Shown here: positions 44,241 to 54,948 of the stretch, piece after piece
Layout: each line of letters starts with the position of its first letter
How positions within the stretch are numbered: the first letter of the stretch is position 1
Assembly (NCBI RefSeq): GCF_009832865.1
Contig: NZ_CP047130.1
Location: 2,666,001 to 2,730,000 of the forward strand
Length of the DNA stretch: 64,000 bases
From: Colwellia sp. 20A7
GTDB lineage: Bacteria > Pseudomonadota > Gammaproteobacteria > Enterobacterales > Alteromonadaceae
Direction: 5' to 3'
Program-made: the position numbers and the translations under genes
Notes under the pieces: model-generated
The model's database searches: none
What the model was told of the DNA's origin: nothing
The model's input: only the letters and a program-made list of their open reading frames with translations

Positions 44241-44437
44241 CCAGAAGCTCTCCACCTTAGTCTATACAGACACTAAAATCAGGTGACAGTCCTAAGGATT
44301 CAGCCTTAGTGACCGAACATAAACAGCCACAGTGTTTATGTTCTCGGCGATAATCTCCTTCAATAACGTATGTTGGAATGTGGTTCCTAATACTTCTCAG
44401 TATAACGTTATCTATCTAGTTATCGCTCCTCTTCTGG
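44241..44437 (-). promoter_or_regulatory. Lysine riboswitch (L box) upstream of lysC
   Basis: Read on the minus strand the element opens with CCAGAAGAGGAGCGATAAC and closes with GGTGGAGAGCTTCTGG, the P1 arms CCAGAAG/CTTCTGG enclosing it. Between them are the L-box hallmarks AAGTATT, GAAGGAGATTATCGCCGAG, GGCTGAATCCTTAGGACTG and TGTCACC, in the same order as the E. coli lysC leader. About 130 nt separate the element from lysC. I see no strong terminator there, so control of translation or a Rho-dependent mechanism is possible. Confidence 0.95.
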
Positions 44438-44782
44438 TGTTGTAAACACCACTTAAATTAAAAGTGTTTCAACAACTGCCCTATTAGACATTAATTAAGT
44501 ATGAATTGCAATAGACTTTTAGACGGCTATAAATAACAGAGTTTGAGGGTGTAATCATTATATTAAATCGCCATTATGCATAGAGCGTATTTTTAATTAA
44601 CTAAATAGACCTGAACAATAGATGAACCTTAAGAATCAATTCCACATACAAATAAAATGTAAATACAGCAAAAATTAAGCTCAACAATTGTATTGCATTG
44701 TGTGCATAACTTTTCCCTATTTTACAATCACATTTGTTATAGTCTAACTATAAACATGTCTTACTACCTTATGTAGAGCCTA

Positions 44783-45544
44783 ATGGATTTATTTTTACTA
44801 AAAAAAGTTATTTCAGCTGCTATTATGCCAATTAATTTAGTGTTAATTTTATTAATATTATCTCTCCTGTATTATCGAAAACGCCCCAAAAGAAGCGTTA
44901 AGTGCTTAGTCTCTGCCGGCTTACTATTAGTTTTATCTTCTCTGCCAGTAATTTCAGATCAGTTAATGGTAAATATTGAAAATAATTATGAAAGCTTTAC
45001 TCACTCGAGTAAACCTGTTGACTATATTATAGTGCTAGGAGGTTGGCATGTTGCTAATGATGCCTTACCCGTAACTAGCCAACTTAATACAAACTCATTA
45101 GAAAGATTGGTTGAAGTATTAAGGATTTATCAATTACATCCAGAAGCAACGATTATCACGTCAGGTTATTATATTAAGGATCAGTTATCTCATGCTCAAA
45201 CAATGAAGCAATCTTTAGTTCTTTTAGGTGTACCTGCCAATAAAATCATGGCAGAAAATTTTCCTAAAGATACTGAAGAAGAAGCGCAATTAATTGGTCC
45301 TAGAGTACAAGGACATAATGTTGTATTAGTAACCAATGCAAGTCATATGCTAAGAGCAATGAAATACTTTCAAGCACAAGGAGTGGAGCCAATACCTGCA
45401 CCAACAGGCTTTATGGTTAAAAATATAAATGGTCCTAAAGGTTGGGGTTACTACGTTCCTAAAAGTAAATCTCTACAGCAAACAACCGCTGCATGGTACG
45501 AAAGCTTAGGTCTTTGTGTGCAATGGCTAAAAAGCTTACTTTAA
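44783..45544 (+). CDS. ElyC/SanA/YdcF-type membrane protein (DUF218)
   Basis: 253 residues: TM1 (about 13-32), a basic loop, TM2 (about 39-58), then a periplasmic DUF218 domain with VDYIIVLGGWHV, NSLERLVEVLRIYQLHPEATIITSGYY, TEEEAQLI and VLVTNASHMLRAMKYFQAQGVEPIPAPTGF. The two-helix version with this domain is the ElyC type, which affects envelope (peptidoglycan/lipid carrier) biogenesis in E. coli. ATG 44783 is preceded by GTAGAG. It is monocistronic, divergent from lysC and ended by a strong terminator. Confidence 0.85.
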   Translation: MDLFLLKKVISAAIMPINLVLILLILSLLYYRKRPKRSVKCLVSAGLLLVLSSLPVISDQLMVNIENNYESFTHSSKPVDYIIVLGGWHVANDALPVTSQLNTNSLERLVEVLRIYQLHPEATIITSGYYIKDQLSHAQTMKQSLVLLGVPANKIMAENFPKDTEEEAQLIGPRVQGHNVVLVTNASHMLRAMKYFQAQGVEPIPAPTGFMVKNINGPKGWGYYVPKSKSLQQTTAAWYESLGLCVQWLKSLL

Positions 45545-45573
45545 AATCAAATAATAGTGTTAATTGTAGACAT

Positions 45574-45609
45574 AAAAAAACCAGTATCATCTTAGATAAT
45601 ACTGGTTTT
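45574..45609. terminator. Bidirectional terminator between the ElyC-like gene and icd
   Basis: AAAACCAGTAT (45577-45587) pairs with ATACTGGTTTT (45599-45609), with an A-run before and Ts after. It serves both convergent genes. Confidence 0.88.
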
Positions 45610-45663
45610 AATGCTTTTACTTTGCTTATATTTACTTAGTTACGTTAGCTCACGTAGGCTTAG

Positions 45664-46914
45664 TTACATATTTTCAATAATACAATCACCAAATTGTGAA
45701 CAAGTCACTAAGGTTGCATCATCCATTAGGCGTTCAAAATCATACGTTACTGTTTTCGCACCAATAGCGCCAGACATACCTTTTAGTAGTAAATCGGCTG
45801 CTTCAACCCACCCCATATGGCGTAGCATCATTTCAGCAGATAAAATTACAGAGCCAGGGTTAACTTTATTTTTACCCGCATATTTAGGCGCAGTACCGTG
45901 AGTTGCTTCAAAAATAGCAACTTCATCATTTAAGTTAGCACCCGGAGCAATCCCAATACCACCAACTTGTGCCGCTAAGGCATCAGATAAATAATCACCA
46001 TTTAAATTTAGTGTTGCAATAACACTGTACTCAGCAGGACGTAACAATACTTGCTGTAACATTGCATCAGCAATTACATCTTTTATAATTATTTCTTTGC
46101 CTGTTTTAGGATGCTTAATACGACACCAAGGACCACCGTCTATTAATTCTGCCCCAAACTCTTCGCACGCTAATTCATAACCCCAATCTTTAAATGCACC
46201 CTCAGTAAATTTCATAATATTACCTTTATGCACTAAAGTTACTGAGTCTCTATTATGATCGATAGCATATTGGATCGCTTGACGAACTAAACGTTGAGTG
46301 CCTTCTTTAGAAACAGGTTTAATACCGATACCACAATTTTCAGTAAAACGAATTTGAGTGACACCCATTTCTTCAGTTAAGAAATTAATCATCTTCTTAG
46401 CACTATCACTGCCAGCTTTATATTCAATACCTGCATAAATATCTTCCGTATTTTCACGGAAAATCACCATATCTACTTCAAATGGTTTTTTAACAGGGCT
46501 TGGTACACCAGTAAACCATTGCACTGGACGCTGGCATACATATAAATCTAAGATCTGGCGTAAAGCGACATTTAACGAACGCATACCACCACCCACTGGT
46601 GTCGTTAACGGTCCTTTAATGCCAACTTTATATTCTTTAAACATTTCTAATGTTTCATCAGGTAACCAAGTTTCGGAATCATATACTTGCGTGGCTTTCT
46701 CACCGGCATACACTTCCATCCAGGCTATTTTCTTCTTCGTTCCATAAGCTTTTTTGACAGCAGCATCGACAACTTTAATCATAGGAGGAGTTACATCAAT
46801 ACCAATACCATCACCTTCTATAAAAGGGATTATTGGGTTATTTGGCACTATTAATTTACCGTTAGATACCGTAATTTTATCACCTGAACTGGGGATTGTG
46901 ATTTTACTTGTCAT
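45664..46914 (-). CDS. icd: NADP-dependent isocitrate dehydrogenase
   Basis: The 416-residue enzyme matches the E. coli Icd class: [15 protein letters not shown] near the start, the substrate loop [13 protein letters not shown] with S113 (the serine phosphorylated by AceK in E. coli), [19 protein letters not shown], and the NADP region [20 protein letters not shown]. It converts isocitrate to 2-oxoglutarate in the TCA cycle and yields NADPH. It lies 284 bp downstream of pntB in the same direction, with room for its own promoter. ATG 46914 has TAGGAGAG upstream. Confidence 0.96.
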   Translation of the reverse strand: MTSKITIPSSGDKITVSNGKLIVPNNPIIPFIEGDGIGIDVTPPMIKVVDAAVKKAYGTKKKIAWMEVYAGEKATQVYDSETWLPDETLEMFKEYKVGIKGPLTTPVGGGMRSLNVALRQILDLYVCQRPVQWFTGVPSPVKKPFEVDMVIFRENTEDIYAGIEYKAGSDSAKKMINFLTEEMGVTQIRFTENCGIGIKPVSKEGTQRLVRQAIQYAIDHNRDSVTLVHKGNIMKFTEGAFKDWGYELACEEFGAELIDGGPWCRIKHPKTGKEIIIKDVIADAMLQQVLLRPAEYSVIATLNLNGDYLSDALAAQVGGIGIAPGANLNDEVAIFEATHGTAPKYAGKNKVNPGSVILSAEMMLRHMGWVEAADLLLKGMSGAIGAKTVTYDFERLMDDATLVTCSQFGDCIIENM

Positions 46915-47198
46915 AAAGCGCTCTCCTAATTGGAAGAATGAACATTAAAAATGTTTGAAAATATTTATATCATGATAGCTACAAAAACTAAACACCATGA
47001 AAATTAAGTCTTTTGAAATATCATTTTATTACGTGAGCTAAATTAATTGTAATTAAGCGTTCAACAATGATGATTTAAACTTTCATTGCATCTAAAGTAA
47101 AGCAAAAAGCGCCTTTACACTATAACTTCACCTTCAATACCTACTATTTATTTGCTGAATATTATTGTTATAATTGATTTTTATAATAAATATTTACA

Positions 47199-48608
47199 TT
47201 ACAAAGCTCTAAATATTTGTTCGGTTGTTGCTTTAGCGTCACCAAAAAGCATTTGTGTATTATCTTTAAAAAACAAAGGATTTTGAACACCGGCATAACC
47301 TGTATTCATTGAGCGCTTGAAGACGATGACTTCTTTTGCATGCCAAACCTCAAGTACAGGCATACCCGCAATTGGGCTGTTAGGATCATCATTAGCCGCA
47401 GGATTCACAGTATCATTAGCACCAATAACCAACACCACATCAGTTTTAGAAAAATCATCATTTATTTCATCCATTCCTAGAACTATATCGTATGGAACTT
47501 TAGCTTCGGCGAGTAATACATTCATGTGCCCAGGTAAGCGACCAGCAACAGGGTGAATAGCAAAACGTACATCAATCCCTTTACTTATTAATTGTTGAGT
47601 CAGTTCATATACCGGGTATTGTGCTTGAGCAACAGCCATACCGTAACCGGGCGCTATTACTACAGATTTGGCATTTCGTAACAAGTCAGCAACCGCTTCT
47701 ACTTGTATTTCGCGGTGTTCTCCATAATCTTTATCTTCATCAATCACTACCGTTGTACCAAAACCGCCAGCGATAACACTGATAAATGATCGGTTCATCG
47801 CTTTACACATGATATAAGATAAAATAGCACCTGATGATCCAACTAATGCACCAGTGATAATCAACAAATCATTACTTAACATAAAACCTGCTGCGGCGGC
47901 TGCCCAACCTGAATATGAATTCAGCATTGATACCACCACAGGCATATCGGCTCCTCCAATAGAAGCAACAAGGTGCCAACCAAACGCTAGAGCAATAACG
48001 GTCATTAAAAACAGTGGGAAATTTGATCCTCCATTTTGCACAAAGATAATCATTAAAACAAATGAAACAACGCCAGCAGCAAGGTTCATTTTATGACGAT
48101 GTGGTAACGCCAAAGCGCTAGAGCTAATAGAGCCACTTAACTTACCAAAAGCAACAATAGAGCCGGTCAAAGTAACCGCGCCAATAAAAATACCTAAGAA
48201 AATTTCAGTTAAATAAATATTCATAGCTGTTTGTTGGCTGGCAGTAATAATAACGTGATGACCAGCCTCAAAATAACTATTAAAACCAACCAATACTGCA
48301 GCTAAGCCAACGAAACTATGCAATATAGCAACAAGCTCAGGCATTTGTGTCATTTCAACCTTATTAGCTAATTTAAACCCTATGCCTGCTCCAATAACCA
48401 TGGCAATAACAACAATCCAAATACTAGTCACTGCGGGGTTAAATATTGTCGCCACAAGGGCAATGGCCATACCGATCATGCCATATAAATTACCTTGTTT
48501 AGCCGTTTCTTGCTTACTAAGTCCGGCTAAACTAAAAACAAAAAGTAGTGCTGCAACAACATAGGCTGCACTGATAAAGCCATTAGACGCAATTTGAGTA
48601 GATTCCAT
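47199..48608 (-). CDS. pntB: NAD(P) transhydrogenase subunit beta
   Basis: 469 residues: about nine transmembrane helices (residues 10-270), then the NADP-binding domain III (about 290-469) with [19 protein letters not shown] and [30 protein letters not shown]. With PntA it couples the proton gradient to hydride transfer from NADH to NADP, generating NADPH. It follows pntA by 9 bp in one operon. Confidence 0.96.
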   Translation of the reverse strand: MESTQIASNGFISAAYVVAALLFVFSLAGLSKQETAKQGNLYGMIGMAIALVATIFNPAVTSIWIVVIAMVIGAGIGFKLANKVEMTQMPELVAILHSFVGLAAVLVGFNSYFEAGHHVIITASQQTAMNIYLTEIFLGIFIGAVTLTGSIVAFGKLSGSISSSALALPHRHKMNLAAGVVSFVLMIIFVQNGGSNFPLFLMTVIALAFGWHLVASIGGADMPVVVSMLNSYSGWAAAAAGFMLSNDLLIITGALVGSSGAILSYIMCKAMNRSFISVIAGGFGTTVVIDEDKDYGEHREIQVEAVADLLRNAKSVVIAPGYGMAVAQAQYPVYELTQQLISKGIDVRFAIHPVAGRLPGHMNVLLAEAKVPYDIVLGMDEINDDFSKTDVVLVIGANDTVNPAANDDPNSPIAGMPVLEVWHAKEVIVFKRSMNTGYAGVQNPLFFKDNTQMLFGDAKATTEQIFRAL

Positions 48609-48617
48609 ACAGTTCCC

Positions 48618-50165
48618 CTACTTACTAAACATTTTTAACATACGACTGGTCACTTTAAAGCCACCTACTATATTTATTGTGGCAACCAAAGTAGCTAACG
48701 CGGCGAGTATTTGAACGACTATATTCTCAGAGCTTATTTGCAGTAGTGCGCCCACAATAATAATGCCTGAAATGGCATTAGTGACACTCATCAAGGGTGT
48801 ATGTAAAGAGTGGCTAACATTCCACACAACGTAGTACCCAATAACACAAGCTAATACAAAGACAGTAAAATGAGTGACAAAATCAGCGGGTGCTACATTG
48901 GCGACCCAACCAAACAATGCCATACCTACCGCTGTAAAAGCATATCTTTTTACAGGTGATACCGGCTCTTCGACAACGTCAATACTAGGCGTTACCTTTT
49001 CTTTTTTATCAGGAGTAGGTGCTGCACTCACTTGAATAGGTGGTGGTGGAAAAGTAATTTCATCCTTATTCACGACCGTCATATTACGGATAACTACATC
49101 ATCAAAGTCGATGACGAAGATGCCGTCTTTTTCTTTACAAAGTAACTTAGCTAAATTCAATAAATTATTTGAATAAAGTTGTGATGCTTGGTTTGGCAAC
49201 CGCGAAACCAAATCAGTATAACCAATCACTTTAACATCATGTGCGTTAACCACTTTACCCGCAACAGTACATTCACAATTACCACCACCTGCCGCGGCTA
49301 GATCAACAATCACACTACCAGCTTTCATTGATTGAACCATTTTATCTGTAATCAGTTTTGGCGCTGGTTTTCCAGGAATCATTGCAGTAGTAATAATAAT
49401 ATCAACGTCTTTGGCTTGCTCTGCAAATAAAGCCATTTCAGCATCAATAAAAGCCTTGCTCATTTCCTTAGCATAACCATCTCCAGGGCCTTTTTCTGAT
49501 GATTTTTCGGGCTCTTGATAATTCATTTCAAGAAATTCAGCTCCCATACTTTCAATTTGTTCTTTTACTTCAGGACGCGTATCAAATGCCCTAACAATGG
49601 CTCCTAAACTACTGGCAGTGCCGATAGCAGCAAGACCTGCAACACCAGCACCTATAATCATTATTTTCGCAGGTGGCATTTTACCTGCTGCAGTGATTTG
49701 CCCAGTGAAAAAGCGACCAAAAAGATGCGAAGCTTCAATAACGGCGCGATAACCAGCAATATTGGCCATAGAGCTCAATGCATCCATTGATTGTGAGCGT
49801 GTCATGCGAGGTACCATTTCCATCGCTAATGTAGTGATGGACTTTACTCGAAGCGCTTCTAATAAATCAGGACTTTGCGCTGGTGAAATAAAGCTGATAA
49901 GAGTGGCTCCTTCATTCATTAGCCCAACTTCCTCTAAAGTAGGAGGATTTACTTTGAAAATGATGTCACTTTGCCAACAGATTTTTTTAGTCACTATTTC
50001 TGCATTACATTTGCTATACTCTTCATCAGTGAAACTTGCTTTAGTGCCAGCACCTTTTTGTACTTGCACATTAAAGCCTAACTTGATTAAAGCACCAATA
50101 GAGCTAGGTGAGCCTGCAACACGGTTTTCTCCCTTTAATGACTCTTTGGGAATGCTAATGATCAT
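48618..50165 (-). CDS. pntA: NAD(P) transhydrogenase subunit alpha
   Basis: 515 residues: the NAD-binding domain I with [38 protein letters not shown] and the mobile loop [18 protein letters not shown], a linker rich in Pro/Lys (about 375-405), and four C-terminal helices that contribute to the proton channel. It is a single chain like E. coli PntA, not the split alpha1/alpha2 form. First gene of pntAB; ATG 50165 has AAAGGTG upstream. The next gene is divergent. Confidence 0.96.
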   Translation of the reverse strand: MIISIPKESLKGENRVAGSPSSIGALIKLGFNVQVQKGAGTKASFTDEEYSKCNAEIVTKKICWQSDIIFKVNPPTLEEVGLMNEGATLISFISPAQSPDLLEALRVKSITTLAMEMVPRMTRSQSMDALSSMANIAGYRAVIEASHLFGRFFTGQITAAGKMPPAKIMIIGAGVAGLAAIGTASSLGAIVRAFDTRPEVKEQIESMGAEFLEMNYQEPEKSSEKGPGDGYAKEMSKAFIDAEMALFAEQAKDVDIIITTAMIPGKPAPKLITDKMVQSMKAGSVIVDLAAAGGGNCECTVAGKVVNAHDVKVIGYTDLVSRLPNQASQLYSNNLLNLAKLLCKEKDGIFVIDFDDVVIRNMTVVNKDEITFPPPPIQVSAAPTPDKKEKVTPSIDVVEEPVSPVKRYAFTAVGMALFGWVANVAPADFVTHFTVFVLACVIGYYVVWNVSHSLHTPLMSVTNAISGIIIVGALLQISSENIVVQILAALATLVATINIVGGFKVTSRMLKMFSK

Positions 50166-50343
50166 AAATCACCTTTGAAAGTTGATAAAAAGGACTGAGT
50201 GCTTAATGTTTTACCACTTATAGTGTTATTTTTAAACACCCATGTTCAGTTATTTTTCAACTACTTGATAATTTCATAGTGACTTCTAGAATTAGTGCAA
50301 CAAAAACACGTTAATTCTTTATATATTTATAGGTTTTCTTCGA

Positions 50344-51459
50344 TTGTTTAAAACTTCTCTAATCCTTTCTTTTATTTTCAGTGTAACTTGTTTTTCAGGT
50401 CAAACATTGTCGGCAAGCAATATCAAATTAGGCATGTCGAATGCGTTAACAGGACCAGCTTCTTATGCTGGAAAAGGGGTTAGTAGAGGCGCAACCGTTT
50501 ATTTTGAACAACTAAATAATTCTGGCGGGATTAATGGTCAACAAGTTGAATTAATCGGTTTAGATGATGGTTATGAACCAGACAACACGATTAAAAATAT
50601 AAAAAACCTCATCATCCAAGAAGAAGTTTTAGCCTTACTCAATTTTATGGGAACACCTAGCTCTCATGCTGTTTTGCCAATATTAAAGCAATCAAACATT
50701 CCTTACTTAATGCCACTTACAGGTGCTGACTTTCTTCGTATTCCTGTCATTGATAATATTTTTAATTTACGAGCTAGTTATTTACAAGAAGCTCAAGCTC
50801 AAATTGAATTTTTGGTTGAAGTAAAAAAGGTAAGTAAGATTGCATTAGTTATTCAAGCTGATGAGTTTGGCTTGTCAGCCCAAAGAAGTTATGAACAAAT
50901 TCTAAAAAAATATAATTTAGAAGCGGTTATAACAGAGCGATATAAACGTAATTCGAATGATATTGAACGGGTTCTTGATAATTTAACAACAATACCACTA
51001 GATGCAGTTATTTTTGTTGGTACCTATCAACCTCTTAGTTATTTAATAAACTTAGGTTATGAACAGGGAATTAGAGCTTATTTCAGTACCCTATCATTTA
51101 TATCAAGTTCATATCTTTTTGCGAGGCTAGAGCACCCAAGTAAAGTAATAGTAAGTGAAGTTATACCTTCTCCCTACGAGTGCCAGTGGCGCATTTGCAA
51201 AAAATTTATTCGTGATATGAAACAAGCGGGGTATGTTGATTTTAATAAATTTCAGTTAGAAGGATACATCAATGCACATATTTTTAGCCTTGTTGCCAAA
51301 CGGTGTGGGAAAAAATTAACAAGAGCATGCTTACTGAATAAATTTAATTCATTTGAATATAACCGAGGTGGACTAAACGTTGCATTTTCACCTGATAATC
51401 ATCAAGGATTAAATCAAGTATATTTATCCTTTAGTGATAGTTTAAAAGCAGAAAACTAG
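50344..51459 (+). CDS. Periplasmic ligand-binding protein, branched-chain-amino-acid (LivK) type
   Basis: 371 residues with signal peptide (about 1-24) and a peripla_BP_6 fold: IKLGMSNALTGPASYAGKGVSRGATVYFEQLNNSGGINGQQVELIGLDDGYEPDNT and EEVLALLNFMGTPSSHAVLPIL are standard for the family. The start appears to be TTG 50344; no in-frame ATG is nearby. No Liv permease or ATPase gene is adjacent. Such orphan proteins may serve a distant transporter or act as sensors for a kinase or cyclase. The four Cys near 280-320 (ECQWRICKKF, KRCGKKLTRACLL) are unusual and may form disulfides. Ligand unknown. Confidence 0.85.
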   Translation: MFKTSLILSFIFSVTCFSGQTLSASNIKLGMSNALTGPASYAGKGVSRGATVYFEQLNNSGGINGQQVELIGLDDGYEPDNTIKNIKNLIIQEEVLALLNFMGTPSSHAVLPILKQSNIPYLMPLTGADFLRIPVIDNIFNLRASYLQEAQAQIEFLVEVKKVSKIALVIQADEFGLSAQRSYEQILKKYNLEAVITERYKRNSNDIERVLDNLTTIPLDAVIFVGTYQPLSYLINLGYEQGIRAYFSTLSFISSSYLFARLEHPSKVIVSEVIPSPYECQWRICKKFIRDMKQAGYVDFNKFQLEGYINAHIFSLVAKRCGKKLTRACLLNKFNSFEYNRGGLNVAFSPDNHQGLNQVYLSFSDSLKAEN

Positions 51460-51531
51460 TTTAATAACGTTCTAAAAAACAGCCTAAAGAATAATAATAA
51501 AACAAAATTCAGACTATTTATATCAAGCTAA

Positions 51532-52398
51532 TTATCGACTCTTACTCACTGACCATGTTTCAAATAATGCAGCACTAATCACCAACGCCCCACCAACAAT
51601 AGTCATGACATTAACTCTTTCATTAAGTAATAAAAATGCTAAAACGCTTCCATATAGGGGTTGTAAGCATGAAATAAGGCCTGCTGTTGTTGCAGATAAA
51701 TGACGTAAAGCTGAGGCAAATAAAGCATGAGGCATAGCGGTAAAAACAGCGCCGGCCAATAAAACGAGTAACCAATCATTGGTCGTCACATCAAGTGGAG
51801 GAACCTCAACAAACAACACTAACATTAAAAAAGCAACTAAGGTCTGATACAACATAGTATGTGGGCCTGAGTAGTGACTAAAGTAATTTTTATGAAGTAC
51901 ATTTCTTAATGCAAAGAAGAAAGCTGAAATAACACCGGTTATAATTCCTACCGTAACTTGATTGCCTAAATTAATTTCAGGAATTAATAGAAAAATTCCA
52001 ATTAAAACAATAACAGCAATAACAATATCTTTAATTTGAGGCCTACTTTTAGCATGGCTTAGCAGTGGTTCTAAAAAAACAGTAATAACGGGATAAGTAA
52101 AGAAAGCAATAACCCCAACAGTTACGCCTGCCATTTGCATACTAGCAAAATAGGTGACCCAATGAATGCCTACGACGACGCCAAGTAATATCGCCACGCC
52201 ATAGTCTTTAGGCTTAGCTAGAGCAATCTTCTTTTTTTGAATTGTAAGTAGAATAAACAATACAATTGCTGCAACACCAGTACGATATACGGTAATATCT
52301 AAAGCCGGTAAGCCAATAAGCTTAGAAAATAAAGCTGTGCCACCAAAAAGCAGAACAGCACTATGAAGAAACCAAAGACTTTGTTGTTGAGCGGTCAT
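51532..52398 (-). CDS. EamA-family (drug/metabolite) membrane transporter
   Basis: 288 residues with ten predicted membrane helices in two EamA repeats (about 10-135 and 150-285). The second repeat has LISCLQPLYGSVLAFLLLNERV, the typical conserved end of the domain. DMT transporters export amino acids or other small metabolites; the substrate here cannot be named. It is convergent with the binding-protein gene and lies upstream-to-downstream with ycgN, separated by 37 bp. Confidence 0.88.
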   Translation of the reverse strand: MTAQQQSLWFLHSAVLLFGGTALFSKLIGLPALDITVYRTGVAAIVLFILLTIQKKKIALAKPKDYGVAILLGVVVGIHWVTYFASMQMAGVTVGVIAFFTYPVITVFLEPLLSHAKSRPQIKDIVIAVIVLIGIFLLIPEINLGNQVTVGIITGVISAFFFALRNVLHKNYFSHYSGPHTMLYQTLVAFLMLVLFVEVPPLDVTTNDWLLVLLAGAVFTAMPHALFASALRHLSATTAGLISCLQPLYGSVLAFLLLNERVNVMTIVGGALVISAALFETWSVSKSR

Positions 52399-52435
52399 AG
52401 ATTAACGTCGACTTTATAATTAATAGATACGTTGA

Positions 52436-52954
52436 CTAATCAAGATCATTGAGAGGCCAAATGACGATATAATCTTCAAAATCCTCAAGCGCAACATCAT
52501 CATCTTTTACTATTTTTCCACGAACCGACATACCTGCCTTGTGCATTGCCGATTTTTTCCCATTGTGAAGTAATGGATGCCAAGATGGCATACCTCGCCC
52601 TTCTTGCAAGCGACGATAAGTACAACTTGGTGGCATAAAAAAAACGTCCGCTAAGTTATCTTGTGTGAGCTGAACACAGTCAGGTACTAGTGTTGTTCTT
52701 GTAGCGTATTGACTACATTGACAGCTTTTTTCATTTAATAAATGGCAAGCAATACTCGAATAGACGATTTGCTCGCCTTCTTCTATATGATTAGTTGGTT
52801 GCAGTTCATTGAGATCATCCGTATCTTCATCATCAATAAACTTATTGAGACAACATTTAGCACAACCATCGCACAGTGATTCCCATTCACTGCGCGACAT
52901 TTCAGCTAATGTTTTACTTTGCCAAAATGGCGTATCGTTTTGGAGAACGGTCAT
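52436..52954 (-). CDS. ycgN: YcgN-family cysteine-cluster protein
   Basis: 172 residues with the conserved cysteine pattern of the UPF0260/YkgJ-like zinc or iron chelating family: WESLCDGCAKCCLNKF near the N-terminus, SIACHLLNEKSCQCSQY, PDCVQLT, and PPSCTYRRL. The role is unknown in E. coli as well; metal binding is inferred. It lies 14 bp beyond the transglycosylase gene in the same direction, so the two are probably co-transcribed. Confidence 0.9.
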   Translation of the reverse strand: MTVLQNDTPFWQSKTLAEMSRSEWESLCDGCAKCCLNKFIDDEDTDDLNELQPTNHIEEGEQIVYSSIACHLLNEKSCQCSQYATRTTLVPDCVQLTQDNLADVFFMPPSCTYRRLQEGRGMPSWHPLLHNGKKSAMHKAGMSVRGKIVKDDDVALEDFEDYIVIWPLNDLD

Positions 52955-52968
52955 AATTAATTATATTC

Positions 52969-54009
52969 TTACTGAATTGGTGGATATTTAATTTGATCAG
53001 ATAAATGACCAACTGAACTAACAAAATAATAAGATAAATTCCAATGCATCAAACTTTTATAATTGTCATATGCTAAATATGCCCGCCCGTTTTTTCCATC
53101 AGGAAAAACAAGAGCAGCGGTAATATCTACATTAGGAAGATTTGTGTCGTCGGTACGACGAATACCTAAGGCTTGCCATTCTGATAATTTTTTCTCAGTT
53201 TTAGCCCAAGCTTTTAACCAGTTTCTACGGCTACCGGTATTTTGAGGTATCGCTAATGAAGTATCAAAGTTTTCTGGTAAGTTAACCTGGCGTCCCCAAG
53301 TTAAGTTATTATTCCAACCTTCTTTTTGTAAATAATTAGCCATTGAAGCAAAAATATCGACTTGGTTCTGCCAAATATCTTTTTTACCATCACCATCGCC
53401 ATCAACTGCATAACCTAAGAACGAAGTTGGCATAAACTGATTTTGTCCCATTGCGCCAGCCCATGAACCTTTCATATCATCTATTTTAATATGCCCTTCT
53501 TTTAAAATAGTTAATGCGGCCCATAATTGCTTTTTAAAAAAAGCTTCGCGACGCCCTTCATAAGCTAAAGTCGATAGTGCAGAAATAACATTATAACCAC
53601 CGGTAAATTTACCAAAGTTAGTTTCTAAACCCCAAAGCGCTACAATGAATCGAGGTTGAACAGAATAATCCTTGCCAATTTTTGTTAGTATTTCTTCATG
53701 CTCTTTAAATAATGCTCTGGCTTTATCAACTTTCCAAGCAGGTATACGTTTTGGCAAATAAGTATCTAATGTTTCAACTTTTTCAGGTTGTTTTCGATCG
53801 GCGGCTACGGCTCTTTTATGAAATTTAACATTAGTAAAACTTTCATCAATTAAATTTTGATTGAAACCTTGTACTAATGCAGCTTCTTTCAATTCAATTA
53901 CATATTGTTTAAAGCCTTCTTCGTTCAACGTTTTTGCTTGTAATACCTTGCTAGGAATAACTATCAAGCTAACGGCTAATAAAGAAGTAAGGATATGATT
54001 AAATTTCAT
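52969..54009 (-). CDS. Lytic murein transglycosylase, MltB family
   Basis: 346 residues with a signal peptide (about 1-25, ends LQAKT, no lipobox Cys seen, so probably soluble). SLT_2 domain motifs are FIVALWGLETNFGKFTGGYNVISALSTLAYEGRR with the catalytic Glu in WGLETNFG, and GSWAGAMGQNQFMPTSFLGYAVDGDGDGKKDIW, which is the second substrate-binding motif. It cleaves peptidoglycan glycan strands. Its start overlaps the ycgL stop region by 11 bp, giving coupled translation. Confidence 0.92.
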   Translation of the reverse strand: MKFNHILTSLLAVSLIVIPSKVLQAKTLNEEGFKQYVIELKEAALVQGFNQNLIDESFTNVKFHKRAVAADRKQPEKVETLDTYLPKRIPAWKVDKARALFKEHEEILTKIGKDYSVQPRFIVALWGLETNFGKFTGGYNVISALSTLAYEGRREAFFKKQLWAALTILKEGHIKIDDMKGSWAGAMGQNQFMPTSFLGYAVDGDGDGKKDIWQNQVDIFASMANYLQKEGWNNNLTWGRQVNLPENFDTSLAIPQNTGSRRNWLKAWAKTEKKLSEWQALGIRRTDDTNLPNVDITAALVFPDGKNGRAYLAYDNYKSLMHWNLSYYFVSSVGHLSDQIKYPPIQ

Positions 54010-54283
54010 TCCCGCCCCCCATATATTCTTTATGTTGTTTTAATAAGTCTTCTTTTGGCGGTGGTAATTGTAAATAATAGCCCTTATCACCTAAGTTAGT
54101 TTTCACTTTAGCTAAGTCAGCAAATGCTAGTTTTTCTTTTGTTGCTAAATTAATTAAAGTCACCAATACAGGTGTACCAAAGGTAAGCATTAATGCGCCT
54201 GGTACCGACGAGAAATCATCGCGTGTTTTAACAAAAAGGTATGTTTGCTCTTTTTTAGCACTTTTATAAATAGCACATAGCAT
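53999..54283 (-). CDS. ycgL: YcgL-domain protein
   Basis: 94 residues with the family motifs MLCAIYKSAKKEQTYLFV, FSSVPGALMLTFG and KGYYLQLPPPKEDLL. It is a small cytoplasmic protein of unknown function conserved in gammaproteobacteria, commonly near rnd and the min locus, and rnd is indeed close by here. It overlaps the transglycosylase start by 11 bp. Confidence 0.92.
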   Translation of the reverse strand: MLCAIYKSAKKEQTYLFVKTRDDFSSVPGALMLTFGTPVLVTLINLATKEKLAFADLAKVKTNLGDKGYYLQLPPPKEDLLKQHKEYMGGGNEI

Positions 54284-54396
54284 AATGGAGACCTATGATA
54301 AGAAATGGATGCATAATATATCACGCACTCGTATTGATATGCGATACAATGACACAATAAATTACATTACTTTTTTTGATAACTTTAGGTAAAAAC

Positions 54397-54807
54397 ATGA
54401 AAGCTCCTTTATATGATGAAATTCTCGGCATTTGTCAACAAATAGCCAACGCCTCTACCGAGAGTAACGATGAAATTAGAGATAATGCTTGTAAAGATTT
54501 GCAAAAATTATGTGCAACTAATCAAGAAACACCTAAAGATCACCCACTACAATGGGAAGCATTAGGCGATTTTACTGAGGATGGCGATTTAGCAATGGAT
54601 ATATATGAAATTGCACTAAACACAGCCAACAAGCTAAAACTATCAACATTTACTGCTTCTATTTATTTAGCAATGGCACAAAGACAGCAAGAATTTGAAG
54701 AGTCAACTAAAGCTGTTGAGTATGCTAAACAAGCTGAAATTGCGAGTGAAAGCATTGATGATGAAGAATTAAAAGAAGAAATTAAATCGTTTTTAGCTAG
54801 TTTATAG
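54397..54807 (+). CDS. Small helical (TPR-like) protein of unknown function
   Basis: 136 residues from ATG 54397 (a TTG at 54376 would add 7). It is acidic and almost entirely helical. HPLQWEALGDFTEDGDLAMDIYEIALNTANKLKL and TASIYLAMAQRQQEFEESTKAVEYAKQAEIAS form helix-turn-helix pairs resembling two or three tetratricopeptide units, suggesting protein binding. No signal or membrane segment. It is divergent from ycgL and convergent with rnd. I do not recognise a named family. Confidence 0.75.
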   Translation: MKAPLYDEILGICQQIANASTESNDEIRDNACKDLQKLCATNQETPKDHPLQWEALGDFTEDGDLAMDIYEIALNTANKLKLSTFTASIYLAMAQRQQEFEESTKAVEYAKQAEIASESIDDEELKEEIKSFLASL

Positions 54808-54899
54808 AACTAGCTACAGGTAAACATAGCTAATTTAAAGCTCAGAATTAATTTTAGTTAGTTAATGTTAATCAAAACTAAAAAATTTATTTTAATATG

Positions 54900-54940
54900 C
54901 ATTGGCATTTACTTTAATATCAAAACAGTAAACGCCAATG
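54900..54940. terminator. Hairpin between the TPR-like gene and rnd
   Basis: CATTGGCATTTACT (54900-54913) pairs with AGTAAACGCCAATG (54927-54940) with one mismatch. It lies between converging genes and 8 bp from the rnd stop; A/T-rich flanks on both sides suit bidirectional termination. Confidence 0.6.
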
Positions 54941-54948
54941 AATAAATA

